A stretch of DNA of 34,778 nucleotides from Vermiphilus sp. (GTDB taxonomy: Bacteria > Ratteibacteria > UBA8468 > B48-G9 > DTJG01): NCBI GenBank assembly GCA_020722805.1, contig DYKA01000009.1:1-34778 (forward strand). Direction: 5' to 3'. The notes under the pieces were generated by a model. It made no database searches. It saw only the letters and a program-made list of their open reading frames with translations, and was not told where the DNA came from. Both the position numbers and the translations under genes were made by a program. This document shows positions 20,091-29,329 of this stretch, piece by piece (the first letter of the stretch is position 1; each line of letters starts with the position of its first letter).

Positions 20091-21256
20091 TTATTATTCT
20101 CCGAACTGTTTTCAATGCCATTCGGCTGTGTATCTTTTATATGTTGAGCTGCCCTTTCAATCAATTCCCTTGCTTCCTCTTCGGGAATACCCGTGGATAA
20201 GGAAATCTCTGCACTGTCTGCTTTGCTGAGAGCCTTTATTGTTTCATAGCCAGATTCCTTGAGGCGGTTCGCAAGTTCTTCGCTGATGCCGAGAAGCACT
20301 GTTGCCGGACCTTCTCCTTCTGCCCTGTTGACAATTATGTTCCATCCGGTCAGTTTGCACGAAAGCCGTACATTCTGACCTTTTTTCCCTATTGCAACAA
20401 ACAGCTGATCTTTTGCAACCCACACTGTTGCCTCATTTTTTGCCCTGTCAAAAACAACCCTTTCACATTTTGCCGGAAGCAACGCATTTGCTGTAAATTT
20501 TTCAGGATCAGGGTCCCATTTCATAATCTCTATTTTTTCGCCGCCGATCTCTTTCATAATATTTTTTATTCTGCCAGCCCTGTCGCCTATGCATGTTCCA
20601 ACAGGGTCTATTCTTGGGTCAGAAGAATACACCGCAACCTTTGTCAAATCCCCTGGAAACCTTGCAATTGCTTTTATTTCAACAAGTTCATCCCTTATCT
20701 CTGGTATCTCATCAACAAGCAGCCTTCTAACAAAATCAGTTGCTGTTCTGGACATAATAATAGGATATATACCTTTATTCGGCCGACGAACTTCAAGAAT
20801 CAAACCCTTCACAGAATCCCCTATATGATACCTGTCATATGGCAAAAGGTGCTTCTGAGGCAGAAGGGCTTCTGCTTTTCCAAGCGAAACAACAATGTTT
20901 CCTGTTTCAAACCGCTCAACACGTCCACTCAGAATATGATTTTCAATCTTCTTGAACTCATTGTAAATTGCCGCTTTTTCTGCTTCACGAATTTTTTGAA
21001 TCAAAATCTGTTTTGCTGTCTGGGCGGCTATTCTTTCCCATGGAAAAGAAGGAGATTCAACATGCTTTCCCTTTTCGTCAACAAAGTAAATATCCCCTGT
21101 TTCAGGGTCTATTTTGACCTTCACATTCTCCTTAAGAAATGCCTTTTTTCTATAGACCGCTGACAGGCCCTGTTCAAGGGAGGAAATGAGGAATTCTTTT
21201 GAAACTCCCTTGTTTTTTTCCCAGTAATCAAGCAATACCAGCAATTCTTTTTTCAT
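20087..21256 (-). CDS. nusA: Transcription termination/antitermination protein NusA
   Basis: ORF track 20087..21271 uses TTG; ATG at 21256 behind GAGGG preferred. RDELVEIKAIARFPGDLTKVAVYSSDPRIDPVGTCIGDRAGRIKNI, KH domains, C-terminal HhH. Confidence 0.96.
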   Translation of the reverse strand: MKKELLVLLDYWEKNKGVSKEFLISSLEQGLSAVYRKKAFLKENVKVKIDPETGDIYFVDEKGKHVESPSFPWERIAAQTAKQILIQKIREAEKAAIYNEFKKIENHILSGRVERFETGNIVVSLGKAEALLPQKHLLPYDRYHIGDSVKGLILEVRRPNKGIYPIIMSRTATDFVRRLLVDEIPEIRDELVEIKAIARFPGDLTKVAVYSSDPRIDPVGTCIGDRAGRIKNIMKEIGGEKIEIMKWDPDPEKFTANALLPAKCERVVFDRAKNEATVWVAKDQLFVAIGKKGQNVRLSCKLTGWNIIVNRAEGEGPATVLLGISEELANRLKESGYETIKALSKADSAEISLSTGIPEEEARELIERAAQHIKDTQPNGIENSSENNK

Positions 21257-21336
21257 AATCAAGGCCCTCAAAAAATCAAAAACGGTTTTTCACCACTCAG
21301 TCAAAACAAAAAATGTTACAACTCCGTATCTTTAAT

Positions 21337-21365
21337 ATTATAAGGGAAACTGTCCAAAGTGTCAA
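21337..21365 (-). promoter_or_regulatory. Perfect-consensus sigma70-type promoter TTGACA-N17-TATAAT upstream of nusA
   Basis: -35 at 21360-21365, 17-bp spacer, -10 at 21337-21342; about 75-nt leader to the nusA ATG. Confidence 0.85.
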
Positions 21366-21386
21366 ATTATCAAGGATTTTCAACCA

Positions 21387-22682
21387 TCAGGAAACAACCC
21401 TGCCGTGAAGAACATATGTGGAACTTCTGTGAATTTTTACCCTGACAATATCTCCTGGGTTTGCTCTTCCTTTGAATCTTACCTTGCAGTCAATATCAGG
21501 AGCATCCATTCTTGTCCTTCCCTCAAAATGGTCGTCCATCTTTTTTTCTACAAGAACCTCAACAGTGCTGCCGACAAAAGAGGATGAAATCTGTCTGTTT
21601 ATCTTTCCCTGGACACTCATCAGGATTTTCAGTCTTGCCTGTTTTTTCTCAGGCGAAACCTGGCCCGACATCAAGAATGCCTTTGTGCCTTTTTCAGGGC
21701 TGAAAACAAAAGCGCCGAGTCGCTGGAATCTTGTTTCTTCAACAAATTCCACAAGTTCATCAAAAATCCTGTCAGTTTCCCCGGGAAAACCAACCATTAA
21801 AGTGGTGCGGAGACATACCCCTGGAACAGAGTTTCTTATATATTCAAAAAACCTTTTGTAGTTGATTGCTGGTCTATTCATTTTTCTTAAAATGACAGGA
21901 TTTATATGCTGAATGGGGATATCAAGATATCTGCAGAAACAGGGATTGTCATTCACCAATTCAAGGAGTTCATCTGTTATTCCAGCAGGATGAAGATACA
22001 TCAGTCGTATCCAGCGAAACCCGATATCTGCAATCCTTCTTAAAAGATTCACAACACTATCCCGTTTTGTATCCTTTCCATACGATGTTATATCGTGCCC
22101 GATAACAATCAGTTCCTTAATCCCTATCTGGAAGAGAAACTCTGCCTCCTTCAGTATTTCCCTCTCTGGGAAACTTACAAGACGACCCCGTATTAATGGA
22201 ATTGTGCAATATGAACACATGTTGCTGCAACCCTCGGTAATCTTGAGATATGCATAGGGCCAGGTTGAAACAGCTCTCGGCAGATGGCAGAAATGTCTTA
22301 TGCGTTCATATTCAATGATATCAGCCTTTCTGCCTGAATCAATATCCCTTAAAAGTTCAGGAATTCTTGAAATGTTGTATGGACCGATTACTCCATCTAT
22401 TCCATTATCCATCAAGAGAAACTCAGGACTTCTTGCTGGCAGACATCCAGCGATTATCAGTTTGAAAAAAAACTTTTCTTTCAGTTTTTTCAATCTTGAA
22501 ATTGTTCTTCTTGCCTCCAGAAGCGCAGGTCTTATAAAAGAACAGGTATTCAGTATGACATAGTCGGCTTCCTTGATATCTGTTGTAATTGCACATCCAG
22601 AACTGCCCGCAACACCTACAATTCTTTCAGAATCCACAAGATTTTTTGGACACCCGAGGGTTATCACGCAGATTTTTTTCAT
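21387..22682 (-). CDS. rimO: Ribosomal protein uS12 methylthiotransferase RimO
   Basis: 431 aa; ITLGCPKNLVDSE, radical-SAM ITEGCSNMCSYCTIPLIRG, C-terminal TRAM. Confidence 0.95.
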   Translation of the reverse strand: MKKICVITLGCPKNLVDSERIVGVAGSSGCAITTDIKEADYVILNTCSFIRPALLEARRTISRLKKLKEKFFFKLIIAGCLPARSPEFLLMDNGIDGVIGPYNISRIPELLRDIDSGRKADIIEYERIRHFCHLPRAVSTWPYAYLKITEGCSNMCSYCTIPLIRGRLVSFPEREILKEAEFLFQIGIKELIVIGHDITSYGKDTKRDSVVNLLRRIADIGFRWIRLMYLHPAGITDELLELVNDNPCFCRYLDIPIQHINPVILRKMNRPAINYKRFFEYIRNSVPGVCLRTTLMVGFPGETDRIFDELVEFVEETRFQRLGAFVFSPEKGTKAFLMSGQVSPEKKQARLKILMSVQGKINRQISSSFVGSTVEVLVEKKMDDHFEGRTRMDAPDIDCKVRFKGRANPGDIVRVKIHRSSTYVLHGRVVS

Positions 22683-23347
22683 GGAGTAAATAAGCCACCT
22701 TCAATATTAATCTCAATAACCTGACCTGTTTTCCCTAAAGGGCCGCTTGTCTTCCCATCTTTTTCTATCAAAAGTCCGCCTGCGTTGCCTGCCCTTATAT
22801 TTATTTTCTGGCCAGATATTTCAACAGCATCATCTTTCTTGAGGGTTCTTTCAAGAGTTTTCCTGCCATCAGAGATAACCCTTACCCACACATCTTCGGA
22901 TGCTTTCAGCAGTATCCCGGATGATTTGCCCTCTGTAATCTCAAAACTGCCTGACTGTTCTGAAATCTTTGTGTCGGGTTGCCCGGACCGAACCCAGCGA
23001 AACATCAACAAAACCGCACCAAAAATTAGAATGAGACCCGTCAGAATATATATGGGCAATCTGGTTTCTTTCTTAATGACACCGATTTGTTCTTTATCTC
23101 CCATCTCATCTTCAGGTGGTTTGAACTCAGAATAATCACCTATGATTTCCTGCGGTACCTTCAGATATGTCAGGTATTTTTTCAAAAATCCAATCTTATG
23201 GACAAAAGACGGGAAATCCTGCCAGTTGCCTTCTTCCATGTCCTTCAAAAATCTCAAAGGAATAAAGGTATCTCTGGAAGCCCTTTCAAGGTCAACGCCT
23301 TTTTTCAAACGGGCTTCCTTAAGAATTTCATGGATTGGTCTGGTCAT
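22679..23347 (-). CDS. RodZ-like HTH / DUF4115 membrane protein
   Basis: 222 aa; N-terminal HTH (ILKEARLKKGVDLERASRDTFIPLRFLKDMEEGNW), single TM segment, C-terminal DUF4115-like domain. Confidence 0.85.
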   Translation of the reverse strand: MTRPIHEILKEARLKKGVDLERASRDTFIPLRFLKDMEEGNWQDFPSFVHKIGFLKKYLTYLKVPQEIIGDYSEFKPPEDEMGDKEQIGVIKKETRLPIYILTGLILIFGAVLLMFRWVRSGQPDTKISEQSGSFEITEGKSSGILLKASEDVWVRVISDGRKTLERTLKKDDAVEISGQKINIRAGNAGGLLIEKDGKTSGPLGKTGQVIEINIEGGLFTP

Positions 23348-25532
23348 CGCCTTTATCTTGAATCGTACCCTTGAGAATTATTCTGGGCTTGCCTTCTCTG
23401 TAGGGTCCGACTATTCCCTCTGTTTCCATCCTTTCTATTAATCTTGCTGCCCTGTTGAATCCTATTTCAAGACGTCTCTGCAGCATAGAAATTGATGCAA
23501 TTCTTGTTTCAAGGACAATCCTCACTGCTCTTGTGTAAAGCTCATCATCTTCTGAACCTGAAAATCCCCCACTTATTGAGGACGGTTCTTGAGTTTCAGA
23601 CGTCTGTTCAAGAATCTCCATCCTGTACTCTGGCTTTGCCTGTGCCTTTATGAAATCGGTCAAACCTTCAAGTTCTTCATCGCTGACAAATCCACCCTGA
23701 GCCCTTACAGGATGGGACCTGCCTGGTGGGATAAAAAGAAGGTCACCTCTTCCGAGAAGTTTTTCTGCTCCCTTTGAATCAAGAATCGTCTGCGAATCAA
23801 ACTTGGAAGAAACCTGAAAGGCAATCCTGCAGGGCAGATTTGCCTTTATTATACCGGTGATAACATTTACGGAAGGCCTCTGGGTTGCAAGAAGCAGATG
23901 AATACCTGCAGCCCTTGAAAGAGCCGTCAATCTTATGATACTGTTTTCAATTTCATTTCTCGCAATAAGCATAAGGTCAGCAAGTTCATCAACAACAACC
24001 ACAATATATGGAAGTTTTTCTTCTGACTCTGCATTATAGGACTCTATATTTCTTACCTTTGCTTCTGCAAAGAGGTGATACCTGCGGTCCATTTCTCTTA
24101 TGAGCCACTTCAATGAGTTAACTGCTTTCTTTATGTCGGTTATCACAGGGAGTATCAGGTGCGGAATATCATTATAAATAACAAGCTCAACCATCTTGGG
24201 ATCAATCATCAGAAACTTCACTTCCCAAGGCGATGCCTTAAAAAGTATGCTGGTAATAAGTGAATTAAGACAGACAGTCTTACCCGAACCTGTCGCCCCG
24301 GCAATCAAAAGATGCGGCATTATCTTCAGGTCTGATATGACTGGCTTGCCGAGTATATTTTTCCCTATTGCCATTGTCAGCTTTGATGGAGAATTCTGAA
24401 ATTCTCTACTTTCAAGAATTTCCCGCAGGCACACTATTGAAATCTCTCTGTTCGGTACCTCAATACCAATCGTTGATTTGCCTGGAATAGGAGCAACCAT
24501 TCTTATTGGACTTGCTTTCAAACTCATTGCAATGTTATCTGCAAGTTTGGTAACTTTTGCAAGAGGAATTCCGGGTGCCGGCTGAACTTCATAAAGAGTA
24601 ACTCTTGGACCCTGCGTGAAGTTAACCACTTCTCCCTCTATTCCGAAATCACTCAGTGTTTCCTCTATAACCTGTGCATAAACCCTCAGGTCTTTTTCTG
24701 TCTCTTTCTCAGGTTGTTTTGCGGCCTTCAGCAAAGAAACAGAAGGAATCTGATACTTCTTTCCGTTGACTGTCATCTGTTTATGAGAGGATGCTTTTGC
24801 CTGTGGCTGAACCCTCACAACATCTGTTATAACTTCCTCCTTTGGTTCAGGGACAATGGTTCTTGAAGATGTCTGAATCTCTGGCTTGACTTCTTGCTTA
24901 ACCTGCTGCTGATCAGAAACAACAGGCGGCTTGTTTCTTATTCTTCGTCTTGCCTGCGGTTTAGGAGTGAAAACAGGTTCAGGCCTGAACACGTTTGAAA
25001 CCATCTCAACGACATCCTCAAAAGGTGAATAGAAAATCCTTGATGATGAAATGAACAGCCCAATGCTGGTTATTGCGAGAAGGAAAAAGCCACCCTTTAT
25101 CCCAAAATACGAACCAACGCCGCGGCTTATCAAAAACCCTGCAATTCCGCCTGCAGGAAAAATATCTGAACCGGAAGAATAAATTGAACTATGTACAGAT
25201 TCCACAAGACCTGCCAGCGCAAAAATAAAAATAATGCACCCAACAATCTCAAATGTAGAAAACTGCAGTTTCTTCCATGTTTTTGACCACGCATATAGAA
25301 ACATTGCCGCAAGGCAGATATATGAAATCCAGCCGAACAGAAAAAACATCAATGCGGATATATTTGCTCCGAATTTTCCTCCAAAATTCGCAGGAAAACT
25401 ATTGACAGGATAGCCAAACTGACAGAATCCAGGACACGGGTCTGACGGACTGTAGGAAATCAGGCACAAAAAAAGGTATACTGTTATTCCAAGAAGCCCT
25501 ATGCCAGCAAGACGGGTAAGATTTCTTTCCAT
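23328..25532 (-). CDS. ftsK: DNA translocase FtsK/SpoIIIE
   Basis: 734 aa; N-terminal TM segments, PHLLIAGATGSGKTVCLNSLI, DELADLM, ATQRPSVNVITG, C-terminal gamma winged helix. Confidence 0.98.
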   Translation of the reverse strand: MERNLTRLAGIGLLGITVYLFLCLISYSPSDPCPGFCQFGYPVNSFPANFGGKFGANISALMFFLFGWISYICLAAMFLYAWSKTWKKLQFSTFEIVGCIIFIFALAGLVESVHSSIYSSGSDIFPAGGIAGFLISRGVGSYFGIKGGFFLLAITSIGLFISSSRIFYSPFEDVVEMVSNVFRPEPVFTPKPQARRRIRNKPPVVSDQQQVKQEVKPEIQTSSRTIVPEPKEEVITDVVRVQPQAKASSHKQMTVNGKKYQIPSVSLLKAAKQPEKETEKDLRVYAQVIEETLSDFGIEGEVVNFTQGPRVTLYEVQPAPGIPLAKVTKLADNIAMSLKASPIRMVAPIPGKSTIGIEVPNREISIVCLREILESREFQNSPSKLTMAIGKNILGKPVISDLKIMPHLLIAGATGSGKTVCLNSLITSILFKASPWEVKFLMIDPKMVELVIYNDIPHLILPVITDIKKAVNSLKWLIREMDRRYHLFAEAKVRNIESYNAESEEKLPYIVVVVDELADLMLIARNEIENSIIRLTALSRAAGIHLLLATQRPSVNVITGIIKANLPCRIAFQVSSKFDSQTILDSKGAEKLLGRGDLLFIPPGRSHPVRAQGGFVSDEELEGLTDFIKAQAKPEYRMEILEQTSETQEPSSISGGFSGSEDDELYTRAVRIVLETRIASISMLQRRLEIGFNRAARLIERMETEGIVGPYREGKPRIILKGTIQDKGDDQTNP

Positions 25533-25554
25533 CTTTTCAATTTTAACATAAAAT
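25526..25554 (+). promoter_or_regulatory. Candidate promoter for rbfA: TTTCCA-N17-TAAAAT
   Basis: -35-like at 25526-25531, -10 at 25549-25554, then AGGAGA before the rbfA ATG; interleaved with the ftsK promoter. Confidence 0.45.
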
Positions 25555-25568
25555 AGATGTGTTGTTAA
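25540..25568 (-). promoter_or_regulatory. Candidate promoter for ftsK: TTAACA-N17-TAAAAT, only 7 nt before the ATG
   Basis: -35 at 25563-25568, -10 at 25540-25545, ftsK ATG at 25532-25530; predicts a leaderless transcript. Confidence 0.6.
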
Positions 25569-25580
25569 CCAGGAGAAAAA

Positions 25581-25937
25581 ATGTCATCTGACAGAAACAT
25601 AAAAAATTTGAAGTTCGCAAGTATTCTGAAACACGAGATCAATCAAATTATCCAGAAAGAATTGTCTGACCCGAGGATTGGTTTTATCACAATTACAAAT
25701 GTAAAGTTAAGCACAGACAGAAAACATGCAACAATTTACGTAAGCACATTTGGAAACGAGAAACAGCAGAAAGAATCATTAAAGGGACTTGCCAATGCTT
25801 CTGGCTTTGTCAGACATATCCTGAGCAAGAAACTTGAAACCCGTTTCACACCTGAAATTGAATTCGCTGAAGACAGAAATCCCGCAACAAAGGTTGAAGA
25901 GATCCTGAAGGAAATTGAAGGAGAAAAAAAACAATGA
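25581..25937 (+). CDS. rbfA: Ribosome-binding factor A
   Basis: 118 aa; LKHEINQIIQKELSDPRIGFITITNVKLSTDRKHATIYVS. Confidence 0.96.
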   Translation: MSSDRNIKNLKFASILKHEINQIIQKELSDPRIGFITITNVKLSTDRKHATIYVSTFGNEKQQKESLKGLANASGFVRHILSKKLETRFTPEIEFAEDRNPATKVEEILKEIEGEKKQ

Positions 25938-27556
25938 AACCCCACGACTTGAAGGTCCACCTTGAGAAAATCTTGAGCGAAGCCGGGTATAAGATTGACA
26001 GGTTCAATGTTTTCCCTGCTGCAAGAAAAGAATTCGGGGACTTCTCAACAAATGTTGCCTTTAAGATGCAGGATCCATCGCAAAAAAAACCTGATACAAA
26101 AAAAATAATTCATCTTATACAGCAGGATGAGTGGATAAAAGAAAACTTTGAAAAAATTGAAGAAAAAAATTCATTCATAAATTTTTTCCTTAAAGACCGG
26201 CTGATATATTCAACAATATCTGAAATTCTTTCAAGAAAACATGAGTATGGAAAGTCCCCTTACGGGCAAAACAAAAAGATTCTCGTTGAATTTGTGAGTG
26301 CAAATCCAACAGGTCCTCTGACAATTGCTCACGGAAGACAGGCAGCATTTGGTGAAGCAATAAGCAGAATACTTTCTTTCTCAGGATATAAGGTTGACAG
26401 AGAGTACTACCTTAATGACTGCGGAAGACAGATGGAACTTCTCGGAATTTCGTTGAAGGCGCATTACCTCCAGATGAAAGGTATACCTGCTGAAATACCT
26501 GAGGATGGGTATCGCGGAAACTATATGAAAGATATCGCGAGGAAACTGCCTGAAGGATGTGAAAACAGGGATAATGTTTTTTTTGAGAATGTCGCAAGGG
26601 AAAAGATACTTCAAACGATAAAAGACGACCTGAAAGATTTCTCAGTTCACTTTGACAGGTGGTTTTCAGAAAAGCATCTGAGATCCAGCGGAAGTGTTGA
26701 AAAAATTATTGAGCAGCTCAAAAAAAAAGAATTTGTTTATCGTGCGGACGGCGCACTGTGGTTCAGGTCAACAGCATTCGGTGATGATAAGGACAGGGTT
26801 CTGATAAAACAGGACTCCTCATACACGTATCTTGCCCCTGACATTGCATATCACGCAGACAAGATTCAGAGGGGGTATGATATGCTCATTAATCTGTGGG
26901 GACCTGACCACGCCGGCTATGTGCCGAGAATAAAAGCCGCTGTTGCAGCATGCGGTTTTTCTCCTGAAAAGCTTCGCATAATAATAGTGCAACTCACAAC
27001 CCTATACAGAGGTAAAGAAAAACTTTCAATGTCAACAAGAAAGGGACAATTTATCACACTCAGACAATTAATGGACGAGGTCGGACCTGATGCAACAAAG
27101 TTTTTCTTCCTTTTCAGAAGGGCTGAAAGTCATCTTGACTTTGACCTGGAACTGGCAAAGAAAAAAACAGAGGAAAATCCTGTCTACTACATCCAGTATG
27201 CATTTGTCCGTGCCAAACACATCATGATGTTCGCAAGAGAAAGACATTTTACAGATGATGAAGTTGCCGGTGCAGATTTTTCTCTGCTTAAAGAAGAAGA
27301 TGAGATTGAGATACTTAAAAAACTGAAAAATTTCCCACTAACCGTTGAACAATCAGCAAGAACTCTTGAGGTTTCAAAAATTGCCCATTATATTCTTGAG
27401 CTGGCTGGTGCCTTTCATTCATACTATCAAAAATTCAGGGTTGTTGATGAAAACCGTAAGGTTTCATGTGCACGATTGGCTCTTGTAAAATGTTTTCTCA
27501 CTGTAATGCATAATGGACTGGAACTTCTTGGCATATCAAAGCCAGAAAAAATGTAG
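25934..27556 (+). CDS. argS: Arginyl-tRNA synthetase
   Basis: 540 aa; LVEFVSANPTGPLTIAHGR (HxGH-like), YYLNDCGRQ, LSMSTRKGQFITLRQLMDEVGPDATKFFFL. Confidence 0.97.
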   Translation: MKPHDLKVHLEKILSEAGYKIDRFNVFPAARKEFGDFSTNVAFKMQDPSQKKPDTKKIIHLIQQDEWIKENFEKIEEKNSFINFFLKDRLIYSTISEILSRKHEYGKSPYGQNKKILVEFVSANPTGPLTIAHGRQAAFGEAISRILSFSGYKVDREYYLNDCGRQMELLGISLKAHYLQMKGIPAEIPEDGYRGNYMKDIARKLPEGCENRDNVFFENVAREKILQTIKDDLKDFSVHFDRWFSEKHLRSSGSVEKIIEQLKKKEFVYRADGALWFRSTAFGDDKDRVLIKQDSSYTYLAPDIAYHADKIQRGYDMLINLWGPDHAGYVPRIKAAVAACGFSPEKLRIIIVQLTTLYRGKEKLSMSTRKGQFITLRQLMDEVGPDATKFFFLFRRAESHLDFDLELAKKKTEENPVYYIQYAFVRAKHIMMFARERHFTDDEVAGADFSLLKEEDEIEILKKLKNFPLTVEQSARTLEVSKIAHYILELAGAFHSYYQKFRVVDENRKVSCARLALVKCFLTVMHNGLELLGISKPEKM

Positions 27557-27579
27557 TGTCTGTTTGAAAACATTTTCAG

Positions 27580-27608
27580 TTGACATCCTCCTGATTTTGA
27601 GGTATTTT
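27580..27608 (+). promoter_or_regulatory. Candidate promoter for the pilus operon: TTGACA-N17-TATTTT, 8 nt before the pilB ATG
   Basis: -35 at 27580-27585, -10 at 27603-27608, ATG at 27617; no well-spaced Shine-Dalgarno. Confidence 0.6.
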
Positions 27609-27616
27609 TATTTTAT

Positions 27617-29329
27617 ATGCCAACTAAGAGAGAGATTACAACCATAATCCAGAACATCGGACTGTGGGACAAGCAGGCAATTGAAAAAGCCCTGCAGGAA
27701 CAGGAAACCACGGATAGACCTCTGAAGGAAATATTCCAGAACATGGGGCTGTTGCCTTTTGGTGACATACCTACGACACTCTTTTTTCAGCTTGGAATAG
27801 TTCAACAGAATTTGCCCCTAAGGGAGATCCCACCCGATGTAATAAACCTTATATCTCCATCATTTGCCAAGAAACACAGAATTATACCCTGGGAAATCAG
27901 AGAGGACCAGAAGCTCGTTCTTGTTACGGATGACCCGATAAATATCATAGCCAGCGATTATTTTAAGAAGATTCTCAATATCCCGAACGACATTGAAATA
28001 GTTGTTACCTTTCCAAACGAAATAGACCAGTTGATAGCAAAATACTTTGAACAACAGGACATAGTAGACCTCACCGGAATGCTGCAGGAGGTTGGAAGTG
28101 CAGACACCATTGAGTCGCTTGAAGATGAAGAGATTATAACAGATGAAGATGAAGAAGCCCTTGCACTTCAGGCACCGGTTGTCAAAATTGTGAACCTGAT
28201 ATTCGTTGAAGCACTTCGTAGAAGGGCAAGTGATATTCATCTTGAACCACTTGAAAAAAAGTTCAGGGTGAGATTCAGAATTGATGGTGTCCTGTATGAG
28301 GTTGTCAGCCCTCCAAAAAGAATTGAAAGAGCAGTAATTGCTCGTGTAAAGCTTATGGCAAAAATGGACCTTGCTGAAAAGCGGCTTCCTCAGGATGGAA
28401 GAATAATGCTTGACATAGGCGGAAGACCGATAGATTTTCGTGTTTCCACACTTCCAGGGATTTATGGAGAAAGTGTTGTTTTGAGAATTCTTGATAAAAC
28501 AACAGCACTCAAAGATCTTGAGCAGCTTGGTTTTATGGAAGAAGACCGAAAGGTATGGGAGAACCTTCTCAAGTATTCAGGAGGACTGCTTCTTGTTACA
28601 GGACCTACAGGCTCGGGGAAAACAACAACACTTTACGCATCCCTAAAAAAACTGAACACAATTGACAGAAAACTTATGACGGTTGAAGAGCCGGTTGAAT
28701 ATCAGATACCGGGCATCAATCAGACACCTGTAAGACCAGAAATAGGGCTGACCTTCGCTTCTGTTCTTCGTGCATTCCTTCGTCAGTCACCTGACGTGAT
28801 TCTTGTCGGTGAAATTCGTGATTTTGAAACAGCCGACATAGCCCTGCGCGCCGCACTCACAGGACATCTTGTTTTCAGCACATTACATACAAATGATGCA
28901 CCAAGCGCCATTACCCGTCTTATTGACCTTGGTGTTCCACCGTTTCTTGTTTCCTCTTCAGTTCAGGGAGTTATGGCACAGCGGCTTGTAAGGGTTCTCT
29001 GCAAGTACTGCAAACAACCGGTTGAACCGGATGAACAGACAAGAAACCTCCTCAATATAAAGGATGACGAAAAAGTGACAATATACGAACCGAGGGGATG
29101 CCCTGAATGCAATTTCACAGGTTTCACAGGCAGAATAGCAATATTTGAAATTTTTGTTATGACCGATGAACTGCGAAATCTCACAATGAAAAGGGCAACA
29201 GCAGAAGAACTGAAAAAGGAAGCACGCAGAAGCGGAATGTCAACAATGAGAGACGATGGATTCAGAAAGGTGAAACTTGGAATGACAACACTTCAGGAAG
29301 TTATTGAAGTTGCCGGATCGGAGGGCTGA
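27617..29329 (+). CDS. pilB: Type IV pilus assembly / type II secretion ATPase (PilB/GspE), copy 1
   Basis: 570 aa; GPTGSGKTTTLYASL, RQSPDVILVGEIRDFETADIALRAALTGHLVFSTLHTNDA, zinc-type CxxC...CxxC. Confidence 0.95.
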   Translation: MPTKREITTIIQNIGLWDKQAIEKALQEQETTDRPLKEIFQNMGLLPFGDIPTTLFFQLGIVQQNLPLREIPPDVINLISPSFAKKHRIIPWEIREDQKLVLVTDDPINIIASDYFKKILNIPNDIEIVVTFPNEIDQLIAKYFEQQDIVDLTGMLQEVGSADTIESLEDEEIITDEDEEALALQAPVVKIVNLIFVEALRRRASDIHLEPLEKKFRVRFRIDGVLYEVVSPPKRIERAVIARVKLMAKMDLAEKRLPQDGRIMLDIGGRPIDFRVSTLPGIYGESVVLRILDKTTALKDLEQLGFMEEDRKVWENLLKYSGGLLLVTGPTGSGKTTTLYASLKKLNTIDRKLMTVEEPVEYQIPGINQTPVRPEIGLTFASVLRAFLRQSPDVILVGEIRDFETADIALRAALTGHLVFSTLHTNDAPSAITRLIDLGVPPFLVSSSVQGVMAQRLVRVLCKYCKQPVEPDEQTRNLLNIKDDEKVTIYEPRGCPECNFTGFTGRIAIFEIFVMTDELRNLTMKRATAEELKKEARRSGMSTMRDDGFRKVKLGMTTLQEVIEVAGSEG

